From assembly GCA_026993705.1 (NCBI GenBank), contig JALWSJ010000092.1, positions 1 to 27,029 on the forward strand: 27,029 nucleotides of DNA, written 5' to 3'. The position numbers and the translations under genes are program-made. This document shows, piece after piece, positions 7,453 to 15,543 of the stretch. This DNA comes from Flavobacteriales bacterium. GTDB lineage: Bacteria; Bacteroidota; Bacteroidia; Flavobacteriales_D; Parvicellaceae. How positions within the stretch are numbered: position 1 is the stretch's first letter; the number at the start of each line of letters is the position of its first letter. The notes below the pieces were generated by a model. The model ran no database searches. It was not told the origin of the DNA and was given only the letters and a program-made list of their open reading frames with translations.

Positions 7453-10400
7453 TTAAACTCTAATTCCCATTACACAAACATCGTCTATTTGTTCGTACTC
7501 ATCTTTTATCCAACGAGCAAACTCTTCTTTTATTGCCTGTTCTTGTTGTTGTATGGGTAAGTCTTGAATGGTCAACAAAAATCGTTTAAAGGCTTTGTAC
7601 ATATACTTTTTACCTTTTTCACCTCCGAATTGATCTGGGAAACCGTCTGAAAAAAGGTAAATCGTGTCTCCTTTTTCTAATTGTACGGCTATATTTTCAA
7701 ATGGAATTTTCCTATCTGATTTACCAATGGGTCTTCTTGTAGCTTTTATTTCTTTTAACTTGCCTAAGTCTTTTGTTGAAATCGGTTCTCCTTCTGGACT
7801 TATTAAAGGTTTATCCACCTTTCTAACAATATAAACAGAGTTGTTCGCTCCTGCAAATTCTAAAATTAACGTTTCTTTATCTAAGCAACAGAGAGCAGCA
7901 TCCATTCCGTCATTTATGCTTTTTTGTTCGTGTTTAGCAAATGATTCAACTACAAAATCAGCCAGTTTTTCCAATATGTCAGCAGGGTGAATTAGTTTGT
8001 ACTCATTAACGGCACGGTTCAGCCCACTAAAACCAATCATACTCACAAAAGCTCCTGGTACTCCGTGTCCTGTACAATCGACAACCGCAAAGAGCATTTT
8101 ATTATCAACGCGTTTCATCCAATAGAAGTCTCCACTAACGACATCTTTTGGGTTAAAAAACACAAAGCTATTAGGCATCAAGTAACGCATTTTACTGTCG
8201 GGAAGCATCGCATCTTGTATTCTTTTAGCATAGTTGATACTATCCATTATTTCTTCATTTTTTTCTTCAATAACTTTGTTTTTTTTGGTGATTTGTATAT
8301 TAGCACTTCGTATTTTTAAATATGAAATAATACCTGCGATAATAATCCCTAAACAAATGGAATAGAACCACCATGTTTGCCAGAAAGGAGGAAGGATTTT
8401 AAATGAAAAACGTTTTGGTTCTTTGTTCCATACCCCTTCATTATTACAAGATTTTACTAAAAAGGTATATTTACCTGGTGGTAAATTCCCGTAAATTGCA
8501 GTTCGATTGGTTCCTTTGTTTATCCAATCTTTATCAAATCCTTCTAGTTTACATTGGTATTCTACCCCTTGTGGGTATTTATGGCAAATTCCGATATAAT
8601 CAAAGGTCAAATAGTTTTGTGTATATTCCAATTCCAATTGAATAGGAAACCCGTTTTTATTCAGTTGATTACTGTATTTGCTCCAATCAGTAGGTTGAGA
8701 AAATAAACGGATATCAGTAATAGAAGTGATGCTTTCCGTGTAGTTAGGATAATCTTCATCTGGATTGTATTCAAATAAACCTCTGTCAGAACCAAACCAC
8801 ATGTGATTGTTGGGGCTAACTGCAATGGCGTTGTTGTTTATCGTTCCGATATTACAACCTCTTTTTTTATCATAATGTTTAATTTGGACAATTTCTTCCC
8901 CTTTTATCGAGATACGATCAATACCGTCTATTTTACCCGCCCAAAGTATTCCGTTGTTATCAAATTGTAGTGAATAGATAGTGTTGTTTTTTATGGTGTC
9001 TTTTTTGTAAACCGCTTTATAATTATCCAGTTTGGTTCTAAAGAAAATTCCATCGGAATTTCCTACCCACAATCTTCCTTCATGGTCAGTAGTAAGACTT
9101 CGTGTTTTCTCAGTGGATAGTATGTGAACTAATTTTAATTGATTGTCAAAGAATTGGTATAATCCTTTTTCTGTACCGAACCAAAGGATACTGTCTTTTG
9201 TTCTGATAATCGAGAAGATTCCTATTCTATCGGGGAAGCCTAAAGAGTCGTTTATGTAAATGATTTCTTCATTTCTTAACTCTGCAACTCCAGATACTGA
9301 ACTACCTAATAAAATTGAATTTGTTAGACTGTCTATGTAGATATATTTTCCGGCAAAACGATTATCTTTTGTTGTTATGTTGTAATAATAATAATTATTA
9401 TGTAGTATATTCACACCGTCTTCACTCGTTGATATTATTTCATTTTTGTTTCTGACAATTGCTCTTATATTATCTTTAGATTTGTGATTTAAGCTATAAG
9501 AAGATATTCCTTGATTTGTAATGTGATTAATTCCTTTTGATGTTCCTAGCCATTTTGATGAATCATTTTCTATAATAATACTTGAAATATCATCTGAATT
9601 TAGCCCATAAGATTTATCAAATTTGATAAAGGCTTCTGATACCAATTTAGAAACACCTAGTTTTTTTAACGTTATCCAAATATTGCCTTCTCTATCTTCA
9701 AAAACTTTCCATGCATCATCGGAAGCAAGTCCGTTTTTACCGGTGTAATATGTTTTATGACCTCTGGAAGTTATTTTTTGAACTCCTAATTTACTGGTTA
9801 CCCAAATATTTTCATTTCTATCTTTTATTGCATTGTAATAATAGTTATGTTTTTGTCTTTCTATAAGTTGTACAGTATCTTCTTTGATACTGTATATACC
9901 TTGGTAAGTAAGAGCCCAAGTTGTTGAATCATTGATTGGAAAAGTACTAAATGTATAATTAAAAAGATTATGGTTGCTTAGGCGTTTTACCGTTTTATCT
10001 TTTTTCAAAAGAAAAATCCCTTTTCCCATTGTTGAACACCAAAGCGTTCCATTGTTATCTTCTCGAATATGAATAACAATTGCTTTATTTAATAAGGTGT
10101 CACTTGTTTGAACGGGGTATATTGTATCTCCTTTTAATTCACAAATTCCTTTTCCTGTTGCCAATAGCTTTTTTTGATCCTTAGTCTTAAAGACCATATA
10201 AGTCCTTTTTTCGGCTAGAGAGTCTATGAATGTCGGAGTGTAAATAACATTATTATGGTATATGTTTATTCCGTTATTAGTTGAAATAAGAACACTATCA
10301 TTAATATATAATAAATCATATACAACATTATCTGTCAGTCCATCAGATTTACTCAATGTTCGAATATTAATGCCGTCCAATATGTTAATTCCGCCATCGT

Positions 10401-10566
10401 TTGTTCCTATCCAAATTTCTCCATTGGGAAGTTGAGTAATACCTAAAACAGAGTTTTTAGACAAACCGTTTTCTTCTTTATAATTATAAAAGCTATATTG
10501 CTGGGCAGTATAGCTTTTACAAAAGAGTAGAAAAAATAGTATTACGACTAATCGCGTATAGTACAT
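7453..10566 (-). CDS. Membrane sensor: propeller - Y_Y_Y - TM - coiled coil - PP2C/SpoIIE phosphatase
   Basis: The product is 1037 aa. A signal peptide (MYYTRLVVILFFLLFC) is followed by many two-component-regulator-type propeller repeats (IWIGTNDGGINIL, LWCSTMGKGIFLL, IWVTSKLGVQKI, LWFGTEKGLYQF) to about residue 630, forming a periplasmic beta-propeller pair. A Y_Y_Y domain spans about 640-710 and one transmembrane helix about 730-752. A short coiled coil leads to the phosphatase domain, with GDFYWM at about 810 and AVVDCTGHGVPGAFVSMIG at about 825-843, which carries the metal-binding Asp residues of PP2C enzymes. Instead of a histidine kinase, the output is Ser/Thr dephosphorylation, probably of an anti-sigma-type regulator. 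The ligand is unknown. It starts 5 bp after the stop of the upstream T9SS protein, so the two are one operon. Confidence 0.93.
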   Translation of the reverse strand: MYYTRLVVILFFLLFCKSYTAQQYSFYNYKEENGLSKNSVLGITQLPNGEIWIGTNDGGINILDGINIRTLSKSDGLTDNVVYDLLYINDSVLISTNNGINIYHNNVIYTPTFIDSLAEKRTYMVFKTKDQKKLLATGKGICELKGDTIYPVQTSDTLLNKAIVIHIREDNNGTLWCSTMGKGIFLLKKDKTVKRLSNHNLFNYTFSTFPINDSTTWALTYQGIYSIKEDTVQLIERQKHNYYYNAIKDRNENIWVTSKLGVQKITSRGHKTYYTGKNGLASDDAWKVFEDREGNIWITLKKLGVSKLVSEAFIKFDKSYGLNSDDISSIIIENDSSKWLGTSKGINHITNQGISSYSLNHKSKDNIRAIVRNKNEIISTSEDGVNILHNNYYYYNITTKDNRFAGKYIYIDSLTNSILLGSSVSGVAELRNEEIIYINDSLGFPDRIGIFSIIRTKDSILWFGTEKGLYQFFDNQLKLVHILSTEKTRSLTTDHEGRLWVGNSDGIFFRTKLDNYKAVYKKDTIKNNTIYSLQFDNNGILWAGKIDGIDRISIKGEEIVQIKHYDKKRGCNIGTINNNAIAVSPNNHMWFGSDRGLFEYNPDEDYPNYTESITSITDIRLFSQPTDWSKYSNQLNKNGFPIQLELEYTQNYLTFDYIGICHKYPQGVEYQCKLEGFDKDWINKGTNRTAIYGNLPPGKYTFLVKSCNNEGVWNKEPKRFSFKILPPFWQTWWFYSICLGIIIAGIISYLKIRSANIQITKKNKVIEEKNEEIMDSINYAKRIQDAMLPDSKMRYLMPNSFVFFNPKDVVSGDFYWMKRVDNKMLFAVVDCTGHGVPGAFVSMIGFSGLNRAVNEYKLIHPADILEKLADFVVESFAKHEQKSINDGMDAALCCLDKETLILEFAGANNSVYIVRKVDKPLISPEGEPISTKDLGKLKEIKATRRPIGKSDRKIPFENIAVQLEKGDTIYLFSDGFPDQFGGEKGKKYMYKAFKRFLLTIQDLPIQQQEQAIKEEFARWIKDEYEQIDDVCVMGIRV

Positions 10567-10571
10567 TGACT

Positions 10572-12467
10572 TTATAGTTTTATCAATCGAATGGTTTTAA
10601 TGGTTTCGTCAATTGTTACTTTGGCGAAATAGATACCACTGTTTTTAATGCTTTTGATTTCAATATTTTGATTACCTTCCAAAGTTTGTTGAGCTATTGG
10701 AGTCTGAATCAATTTTCCGGTAATATCAAAAATTTGAACGGTTACCTTTGACGCTTTTGGAAGTTGTAATGCTAACGTAGTAAAATCTTCAAAAGGATTC
10801 GGATAGATGTTTTCTCTTGTTTTATTTTTTACTTGTTCGATTGATGTAATGCAATTCACATCCTGTCCTGTTTTGTCCAATATAGAATCCGTAGCTCCAA
10901 AATCAAAATCACAGCGGTTATACACACCGTCAACAATCTCAAAATGGTAAGAACTTTGTAAATCCAATCCCGGAATATCTACCCAAATGGTGTAACTTCC
11001 ATCTTCCAGATTTTGTAAGGTATAATTTCCATTTTCGTCAGTTTGCGTTGAAATAATCGGTTCTACTGATGGGTCTCTTTCTATAATAATATCAATACCC
11101 GGAATAGGGTCATTACCCCCTTCTTTCAACGTATTTACATAGCCCACATATCCTTGTAGTTGGTTGGGGATGTAGTTGGTCTGTGGGGTGTGGTGTTTGA
11201 TGTAAATATCTACACCTACTGTGCTATCATTTACCGTTGTAGTATCATCAATAGTGGTTAATAGCGTTACGGGCGGGCAAGTGTCGCAAACCATCCATGT
11301 TACGTGTTGAACTGTATCTGAAGAATAATAGGTTGTGTACATTCCACTATAAATTAAAGAATCCGGTCTAGCTGCAATACGGTACATACCAAATGGAATA
11401 TCTGTAAAAGTATAAGTTCCATCTGTAGCAATATCTGCACTATCCAAAATATCATCTCGTATAAAATTACCATGTTCTCTGTATAATAATACTTTTCCAC
11501 TTGTTATTGGAGTTGTACTTGAAATATCGTCATATACAGTTCCCTTAATGCTACCAACTTTTGTTGGTAATACATACCAGCCAAATTGAACATAGTTACC
11601 ACTTGTATCAGTATTTATTTGCATTAACAAATTACTGGCAAAGGTATTATTTCTAATAAAGTAATGTCTTTTATGCATTGAGTGTGGAGAGAGTCCGCTA
11701 GGATAAAATTGAGTAGGCATCAAATCCGTATAATCCTGAGTAGAATTATTAAATAGATAAATAGAGTCATATACGTCATATGTTGCAACTCCCAGTAAGA
11801 CGTCATTATATGTATCTAATGGGGTTATTAGAGTTCCCCAACCCGGAACCTCCATATCAATATTCATTTGATGTCTAAGTTTTGCATGTTTAATTGTTCC
11901 AAGTATATTTAAATCAAAAAAAGTTTCTTGAATTGTTGTATCTCCATATGTAGCACCATAATTAACGTTAAATGGTACAATTAATTCATCATCTATAAAA
12001 TTAATTGTTGTGTCATCAAAAATAAGTAAAGGACTATTTGCCGGCGATTTAAGAGCAAAGGCTCCAATATTATGCAATCCGCCTGTATCTACTTTAAAAA
12101 AGGACCATAATGAATCTGCAGATGGTAACGGAGAACGAACATAGGTAACCATTGTTGCTTCCGGGAAATACTGATGAATTGGCTGTCCTGCCAAATTTTG
12201 TACTTCAGGATTGTCTGGAGAAATTGATCTTAAAGCAAATGTATCCTTTATTGTTTGTATTGGGAATGAGTTAGAGTAATCCCAAGTCATATTTGCACCG
12301 TATTGTGGGGCTACTATATGGTTATGTGCCGAGTCAGTACTCCACACCTGTCTTATTTCTGTGTTTACTACAGGAAGATAAACTCCCGATACTGTCGGTT
12401 GTGCGAAAACCTTTTGTGTGAATGCTAAGCTGAGCAAGACCAACGAGGATAGTAAATATTTTTTCAT
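10572..12467 (-). CDS. Secreted protein with SdrD-B/carboxypeptidase-regulatory-like repeats and T9SS sorting domain
   Basis: The product is 631 aa with a signal peptide (MKKYLLSSLVLLSLAF...VFAQ). The first 300 residues have no recognisable family. Two Ig-like regulatory domains follow: about 305-370 (GSIKGTVYDDISSTTPITSG, ending in TFTDIPFGMYRI) and about 435-510 (GIDIIIERDP, then NGNYTLQNLEDGSYTIWVDI). Both have the Gly-x-Tyr pattern of carboxypeptidase-regulatory or SdrD-B-like folds. The C-terminus (about 550-631) is a type A T9SS sorting domain: NIYPNPFEDF, VQIFDITGKLI and a basic end, RLIKL. The protein should cross the outer membrane through T9SS and be displayed or released; its function is unknown. 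It has its own consensus promoter and sits 5 bp ahead of the sensor gene, so it could supply or be monitored by that sensor, which is inference. Confidence 0.85.
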   Translation of the reverse strand: MKKYLLSSLVLLSLAFTQKVFAQPTVSGVYLPVVNTEIRQVWSTDSAHNHIVAPQYGANMTWDYSNSFPIQTIKDTFALRSISPDNPEVQNLAGQPIHQYFPEATMVTYVRSPLPSADSLWSFFKVDTGGLHNIGAFALKSPANSPLLIFDDTTINFIDDELIVPFNVNYGATYGDTTIQETFFDLNILGTIKHAKLRHQMNIDMEVPGWGTLITPLDTYNDVLLGVATYDVYDSIYLFNNSTQDYTDLMPTQFYPSGLSPHSMHKRHYFIRNNTFASNLLMQINTDTSGNYVQFGWYVLPTKVGSIKGTVYDDISSTTPITSGKVLLYREHGNFIRDDILDSADIATDGTYTFTDIPFGMYRIAARPDSLIYSGMYTTYYSSDTVQHVTWMVCDTCPPVTLLTTIDDTTTVNDSTVGVDIYIKHHTPQTNYIPNQLQGYVGYVNTLKEGGNDPIPGIDIIIERDPSVEPIISTQTDENGNYTLQNLEDGSYTIWVDIPGLDLQSSYHFEIVDGVYNRCDFDFGATDSILDKTGQDVNCITSIEQVKNKTRENIYPNPFEDFTTLALQLPKASKVTVQIFDITGKLIQTPIAQQTLEGNQNIEIKSIKNSGIYFAKVTIDETIKTIRLIKL

Positions 12468-12491
12468 AATCTTAAGTTTTATAATTCAAAT

Positions 12492-12522
12492 CAAATATAT
12501 ATTATTTTTTGTGATATTCAAA
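12492..12522 (-). promoter_or_regulatory. Bacteroidetes consensus promoter for the T9SS protein / sensor operon
   Basis: On the minus strand, TTTG (12522-12519), a 19-bp spacer and TATATTTG (12499-12492) match TTTG-N19-TAnnTTTG exactly. It predicts a short leader of about 20 nt before the ATG at 12467. It lies just beyond the terminator of the preceding operon. Confidence 0.8.
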
Positions 12523-12531
12523 TTTATTGAA

Positions 12532-12564
12532 ACAAAAAAGAGGAGATTTCAACAATCTCCTCTT
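12532..12564 (-). terminator. Rho-independent terminator of the 18084-12592 gene cluster
   Basis: Perfect 11-bp stem AAGAGGAGATT / AATCTCCTCTT (12538-12548 with 12554-12564) with a 5-nt loop, followed by a T-run on the minus strand. It lies 28 bp beyond the stop at 12592. Confidence 0.88.
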
Positions 12565-12591
12565 CCTCATTTATTCTTTATGTATAAAAGT

Positions 12592-14028
12592 TTATTTTAC
12601 TACAAGCATACTCGTTTTCTCGTTAATTCTAACGATGTAATTACCAGCAGGTAAATGAGCAACGTTTATTGTGTTGTTTCCTGCGTAAATTGGTTGAGAG
12701 ATAACAACACTTCCCAACATATTTACTATTGATAATGAAGCATTGTTGTCAAGAACGATTGTTAATACTCCACTTCCAACAGGATTTGGATACATTTTGA
12801 AAATTGAGTTGTTTTCTTCTATTCCAGTAGATGATGAAGCTAAAGTTATATCGTTAGCATCTCTTGGGTACATTTTGAAGTTTCCAAAGGCGTAAGCTAC
12901 TATCCCTGTAACGTTGTATGCCGTACCGATTGCCGGTGTGTAAGAAAATAAGAAGTCATCAACATTCACATTACCTGAACCATCGTTTATTGTCCATTCA
13001 TTATGATTAGCTGTGTTTGGTAGTTGTGAGCAAGTTGCATTTTGCACTTGACAAAGTACATTTTCGTACATTTCACTAGCAACATCAGCTGTTGTAATAA
13101 CTACAGGAGAAACATCATTATAACTACTTACAACTACAACTGAATCTACATATCCTAATTGAGTTGAGTTATAGTATTCTGCTACTGTACCGATAACCAT
13201 TAAAGAATCTCCTCTTTGTATGGTATGGTTGCCGTCAAAAACATAAATTCCATTCCATGCTCCTATACCGTCTTGCAGATAGTATCCTTTTTGTGTGCTA
13301 TTTTGAAAAACCACCGCGGTTACAATTCCATACGTTTTAACTACGCTGTCTTTTAATGGAGAATCTCCAGAAGCATCTGTTGTGTATTGGATGTCGTATA
13401 TGGTATGAGGTGTAGCACTTGTTGAGTTTCCTCCACCGTTGCCTCCGCCATTGTTTCCTCCAGACGTTCCTGTTTCTGCAACTAAGATATTGTCTATCTC
13501 CCATGTTGATCCATCAGAACTTGAACCGGTATATCTGAAAGCAATATATACAGATGAACTTGATTGGTACGAACTTAAATCTATTTCTCCTGAATTTGTC
13601 CATCCACCCCAGGCAGTTGCATCAGTATCTAAGGTTGCACTTGCAGTAACATCTGTCCATGTTGCAGTTGAAGGAGCACTTGTACCATCATAATCCGTTG
13701 ATACTTTTATTTCCAATGCCGGTCCTGCGAATTTCATTTTGTTGTCAAAAGATACAACTGAGGATGTTGCAGATGTTAAATCAATAGCAGGTGAGATGAA
13801 CCAAGCTTCAGCAGCGTGATTTCCACTGTTGTAGTTAGATATTTTAGCAAATTTTTCAACAGGTGTTCCAAATGTTGCTAATTTCCAGTTTGTTGTATCT
13901 ACTACAACTTGCGTTGTCCACCCTCCGGATACTAAACTTGAATCTTCAAAGTCTTTTGTTAGATAAGTTTGAGCATTCATACCTGCCCAACTCATTAAAC
14001 TTAATCCTAGTACGTAAAGTTTTTTCAT
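12592..14028 (-). CDS. T9SS-exported protein: choice-of-anchor J domain plus nuclease-associated OB-fold-like domain
   Basis: The product is 478 aa with signal peptide MKKLYVLGLSLMSWAGMNAQ. Residues about 22-185 resemble a choice-of-anchor J (jelly-roll) domain: FEDSSLVSGGWTT, WFISPAIDLT, WEIDNILVAET. A Gly/Asn-rich linker at about 187-203 follows. Residues about 205-395 begin HTIYDIQYTTDASGDSPLKD with later YGIVTAVVF and GYYLQDG, which resemble the OB-fold domains found beside the catalytic domain in ExeM/NucH-type extracellular nucleases. The C-terminus is a T9SS type A sorting domain (MYPNPVGSGVLTIVLDN to the end). It likely binds nucleic acid or carbohydrate at the cell surface; it has no catalytic domain of its own. 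It lies downstream of the OB/anchor-J lipoprotein and a TonB receptor, with core repeat copy 4 in the 192-bp gap. No promoter consensus lies directly upstream. Confidence 0.85.
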   Translation of the reverse strand: MKKLYVLGLSLMSWAGMNAQTYLTKDFEDSSLVSGGWTTQVVVDTTNWKLATFGTPVEKFAKISNYNSGNHAAEAWFISPAIDLTSATSSVVSFDNKMKFAGPALEIKVSTDYDGTSAPSTATWTDVTASATLDTDATAWGGWTNSGEIDLSSYQSSSSVYIAFRYTGSSSDGSTWEIDNILVAETGTSGGNNGGGNGGGNSTSATPHTIYDIQYTTDASGDSPLKDSVVKTYGIVTAVVFQNSTQKGYYLQDGIGAWNGIYVFDGNHTIQRGDSLMVIGTVAEYYNSTQLGYVDSVVVVSSYNDVSPVVITTADVASEMYENVLCQVQNATCSQLPNTANHNEWTINDGSGNVNVDDFLFSYTPAIGTAYNVTGIVAYAFGNFKMYPRDANDITLASSSTGIEENNSIFKMYPNPVGSGVLTIVLDNNASLSIVNMLGSVVISQPIYAGNNTINVAHLPAGNYIVRINEKTSMLVVK

Positions 14029-14070
14029 AATTAATTTATTTGGTTGTTTTTCTTGGTTTCTATTTATTTT

Positions 14071-14211
14071 GCGTTAGGGATAGGAACGGCATCCTTTTGG
14101 TTTGTTTGCTTTATGCAAACCAAAAGATATAGTGGATAGCCCGACCCTAATTTACTAAATAATCGTTTCGCGAGAGCGATATGTTTGTTTAGTAAATTAG
14201 GGGAACCGCCC
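14071..14211 (+). repeat. Core three-way-junction repeat, copy 4 (inside the TonB/OB-fold gene cluster)
   Basis: It starts GCGTTAGGGATAG and ends GGGGAACCGCCC, one base longer than the other copies at the 3' end. P2 pairs TTTTGGTTTG (14095-14104) with CAAACCAAAA (14116-14125). P3 pairs CCCTAATTTACT (14145-14156) with AGTAAATTAGGG (14191-14202). The P3 tip (14164-14184) is nearly identical to that of copy 2 although the stem below it is unrelated. The 3' end is 9 nt from the stop of the 14221-15480 gene, antisense to it. Confidence 0.83.
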
Positions 14212-14220
14212 TAACTATTA

Positions 14221-15480
14221 TTATTGACTTATAACTACATTATCGATTTTAAACATACTGAATGAATTATTTGCCATGCTTGCTTTAAAGGCTACTGCAT
14301 AAGTTCCTGTGTAATTAGCTCCTAATACTGTGCTTAAATTGATATTACCCGAAGGTACAAATATGTTTGCTCCTGTTCCTGAGTTGGCTAAGGTTGCCGA
14401 AATGTTTGTCCATGTTGCATCGCTATAATTGCTTCCGTCAAAATCCGTTGAAACCATTACGCTTAGTGTGCTGGTTAGCATGTTTTGTTGTGCACTTGAG
14501 AAACTTAGTACGTCGTTTCCTCCCGATTGTATAATAGGTGTCGTCATCCACATTTCTTGTGTTCCTGATGTGCTACCTGTTGCAGATGCATAGTGGTCAC
14601 CTGCATTATCTCCAATAATCCAACGATGACTTCCTGAAATAATCCCTGTATTCCAACAGTTAGCGTTTACTTCTGCTCCGACACTGAATGAGGTGAAATC
14701 TTCATTTATACCGTTTAAAGGAGAGCAGTTGTTTCCACCTCCTCCGCTACAACGAGTTCCATTCATGTCCAATTCATTTGGATTTCTGATGAATATTTGA
14801 ACATCAGAACCAAATACTCCGACTACACCGATTAGTTTACCATTTCCGTTAGGAATAACATCTCCTGCAAAATTTGCATATCCACTGGTTCTAACCAATA
14901 CCATATTTTGGCTACAATCTACAAGGGTATGATTTACACTGTTTTTATTGGCGGCATCAGCCCATGTTGTTCCGAGTTCAGCTGCGTCAAACTCTACACC
15001 ATTTAATTCGATGAGTTGAGATTGCAGGGCTCCTGTAACTTGGTCTAATGAAACAGGTGTTGGTATAACAGGAATATTATTTTCTAAGATTACTATGTTT
15101 CGTATTGGGTCTAATCCATCTATTGATAACATTCCGTTATAGTCTGTTAAAGTTCCTCCATTTAATTGCACTCTCATTGAGTCTCCAATGGATAAACTGG
15201 TTGAGCCTGTAAATCGCAATTTAATAGCACCTGTATTATCTTTGATATAAGCTTCCTTGTAGAAGTTTCCTGTGCTTTGATCAGTAGTTACCGTACAATA
15301 AATGGTCATTTCTTCATTGAAAGTTGTGTCTGTTCCCGGATACATGCTTTTTACTTCCTGAATGGTTTTGATGCTTCCTACCGGGATTTCTTTAATTGGC
15401 GGTGAATCGTATTTCTTCTCGCATGATGATAATCCTAATACGATTCCTGCTGTGGCGATTAATAATCCTATTCTTTTCAT
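14221..15480 (-). CDS. Lipoprotein with DUF5689/OB-like domain and C-terminal choice-of-anchor J domain
   Basis: The product is 419 aa. The lipoprotein signal peptide ends in lipobox LSSC with Cys20; the following residues EKKYD are charged, compatible with surface export in Bacteroidetes, though this is not certain. Residues about 35-245 (TIQEVKSMYPGTDTTFNEEM, later KEAYIKDNTGAIKLRF, GDSMRVQLNG, NPNELDMNGTRC) look like the DUF5689 OB-fold-like domain common in this phylum. Residues about 255-419 (NEDFTSFSVGAEVNANCW, MTTPIIQSGG, FKIDNVVISQ) form a choice-of-anchor J domain. The same two domain types occur in the next gene in reverse order. It follows the TonB receptor by 63 bp without a promoter, so it is likely the receptor's surface partner. 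The ligand is inferred to be nucleic acid from the locus. Confidence 0.83.
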   Translation of the reverse strand: MKRIGLLIATAGIVLGLSSCEKKYDSPPIKEIPVGSIKTIQEVKSMYPGTDTTFNEEMTIYCTVTTDQSTGNFYKEAYIKDNTGAIKLRFTGSTSLSIGDSMRVQLNGGTLTDYNGMLSIDGLDPIRNIVILENNIPVIPTPVSLDQVTGALQSQLIELNGVEFDAAELGTTWADAANKNSVNHTLVDCSQNMVLVRTSGYANFAGDVIPNGNGKLIGVVGVFGSDVQIFIRNPNELDMNGTRCSGGGGNNCSPLNGINEDFTSFSVGAEVNANCWNTGIISGSHRWIIGDNAGDHYASATGSTSGTQEMWMTTPIIQSGGNDVLSFSSAQQNMLTSTLSVMVSTDFDGSNYSDATWTNISATLANSGTGANIFVPSGNINLSTVLGANYTGTYAVAFKASMANNSFSMFKIDNVVISQ

Positions 15481-15543
15481 TTTATTGTTGTATAATTCTA
15501 TTATTGAAACTCTTTTAAATTCTATTGGTTGTCTATGGTTTAA

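Noticed and set aside
13439..13693. 84-codon + strand frame
   Set aside because: It is a Pro/Val-rich antisense shadow of the Gly/Asn-rich linker and anchor-J part of the T9SS protein gene.
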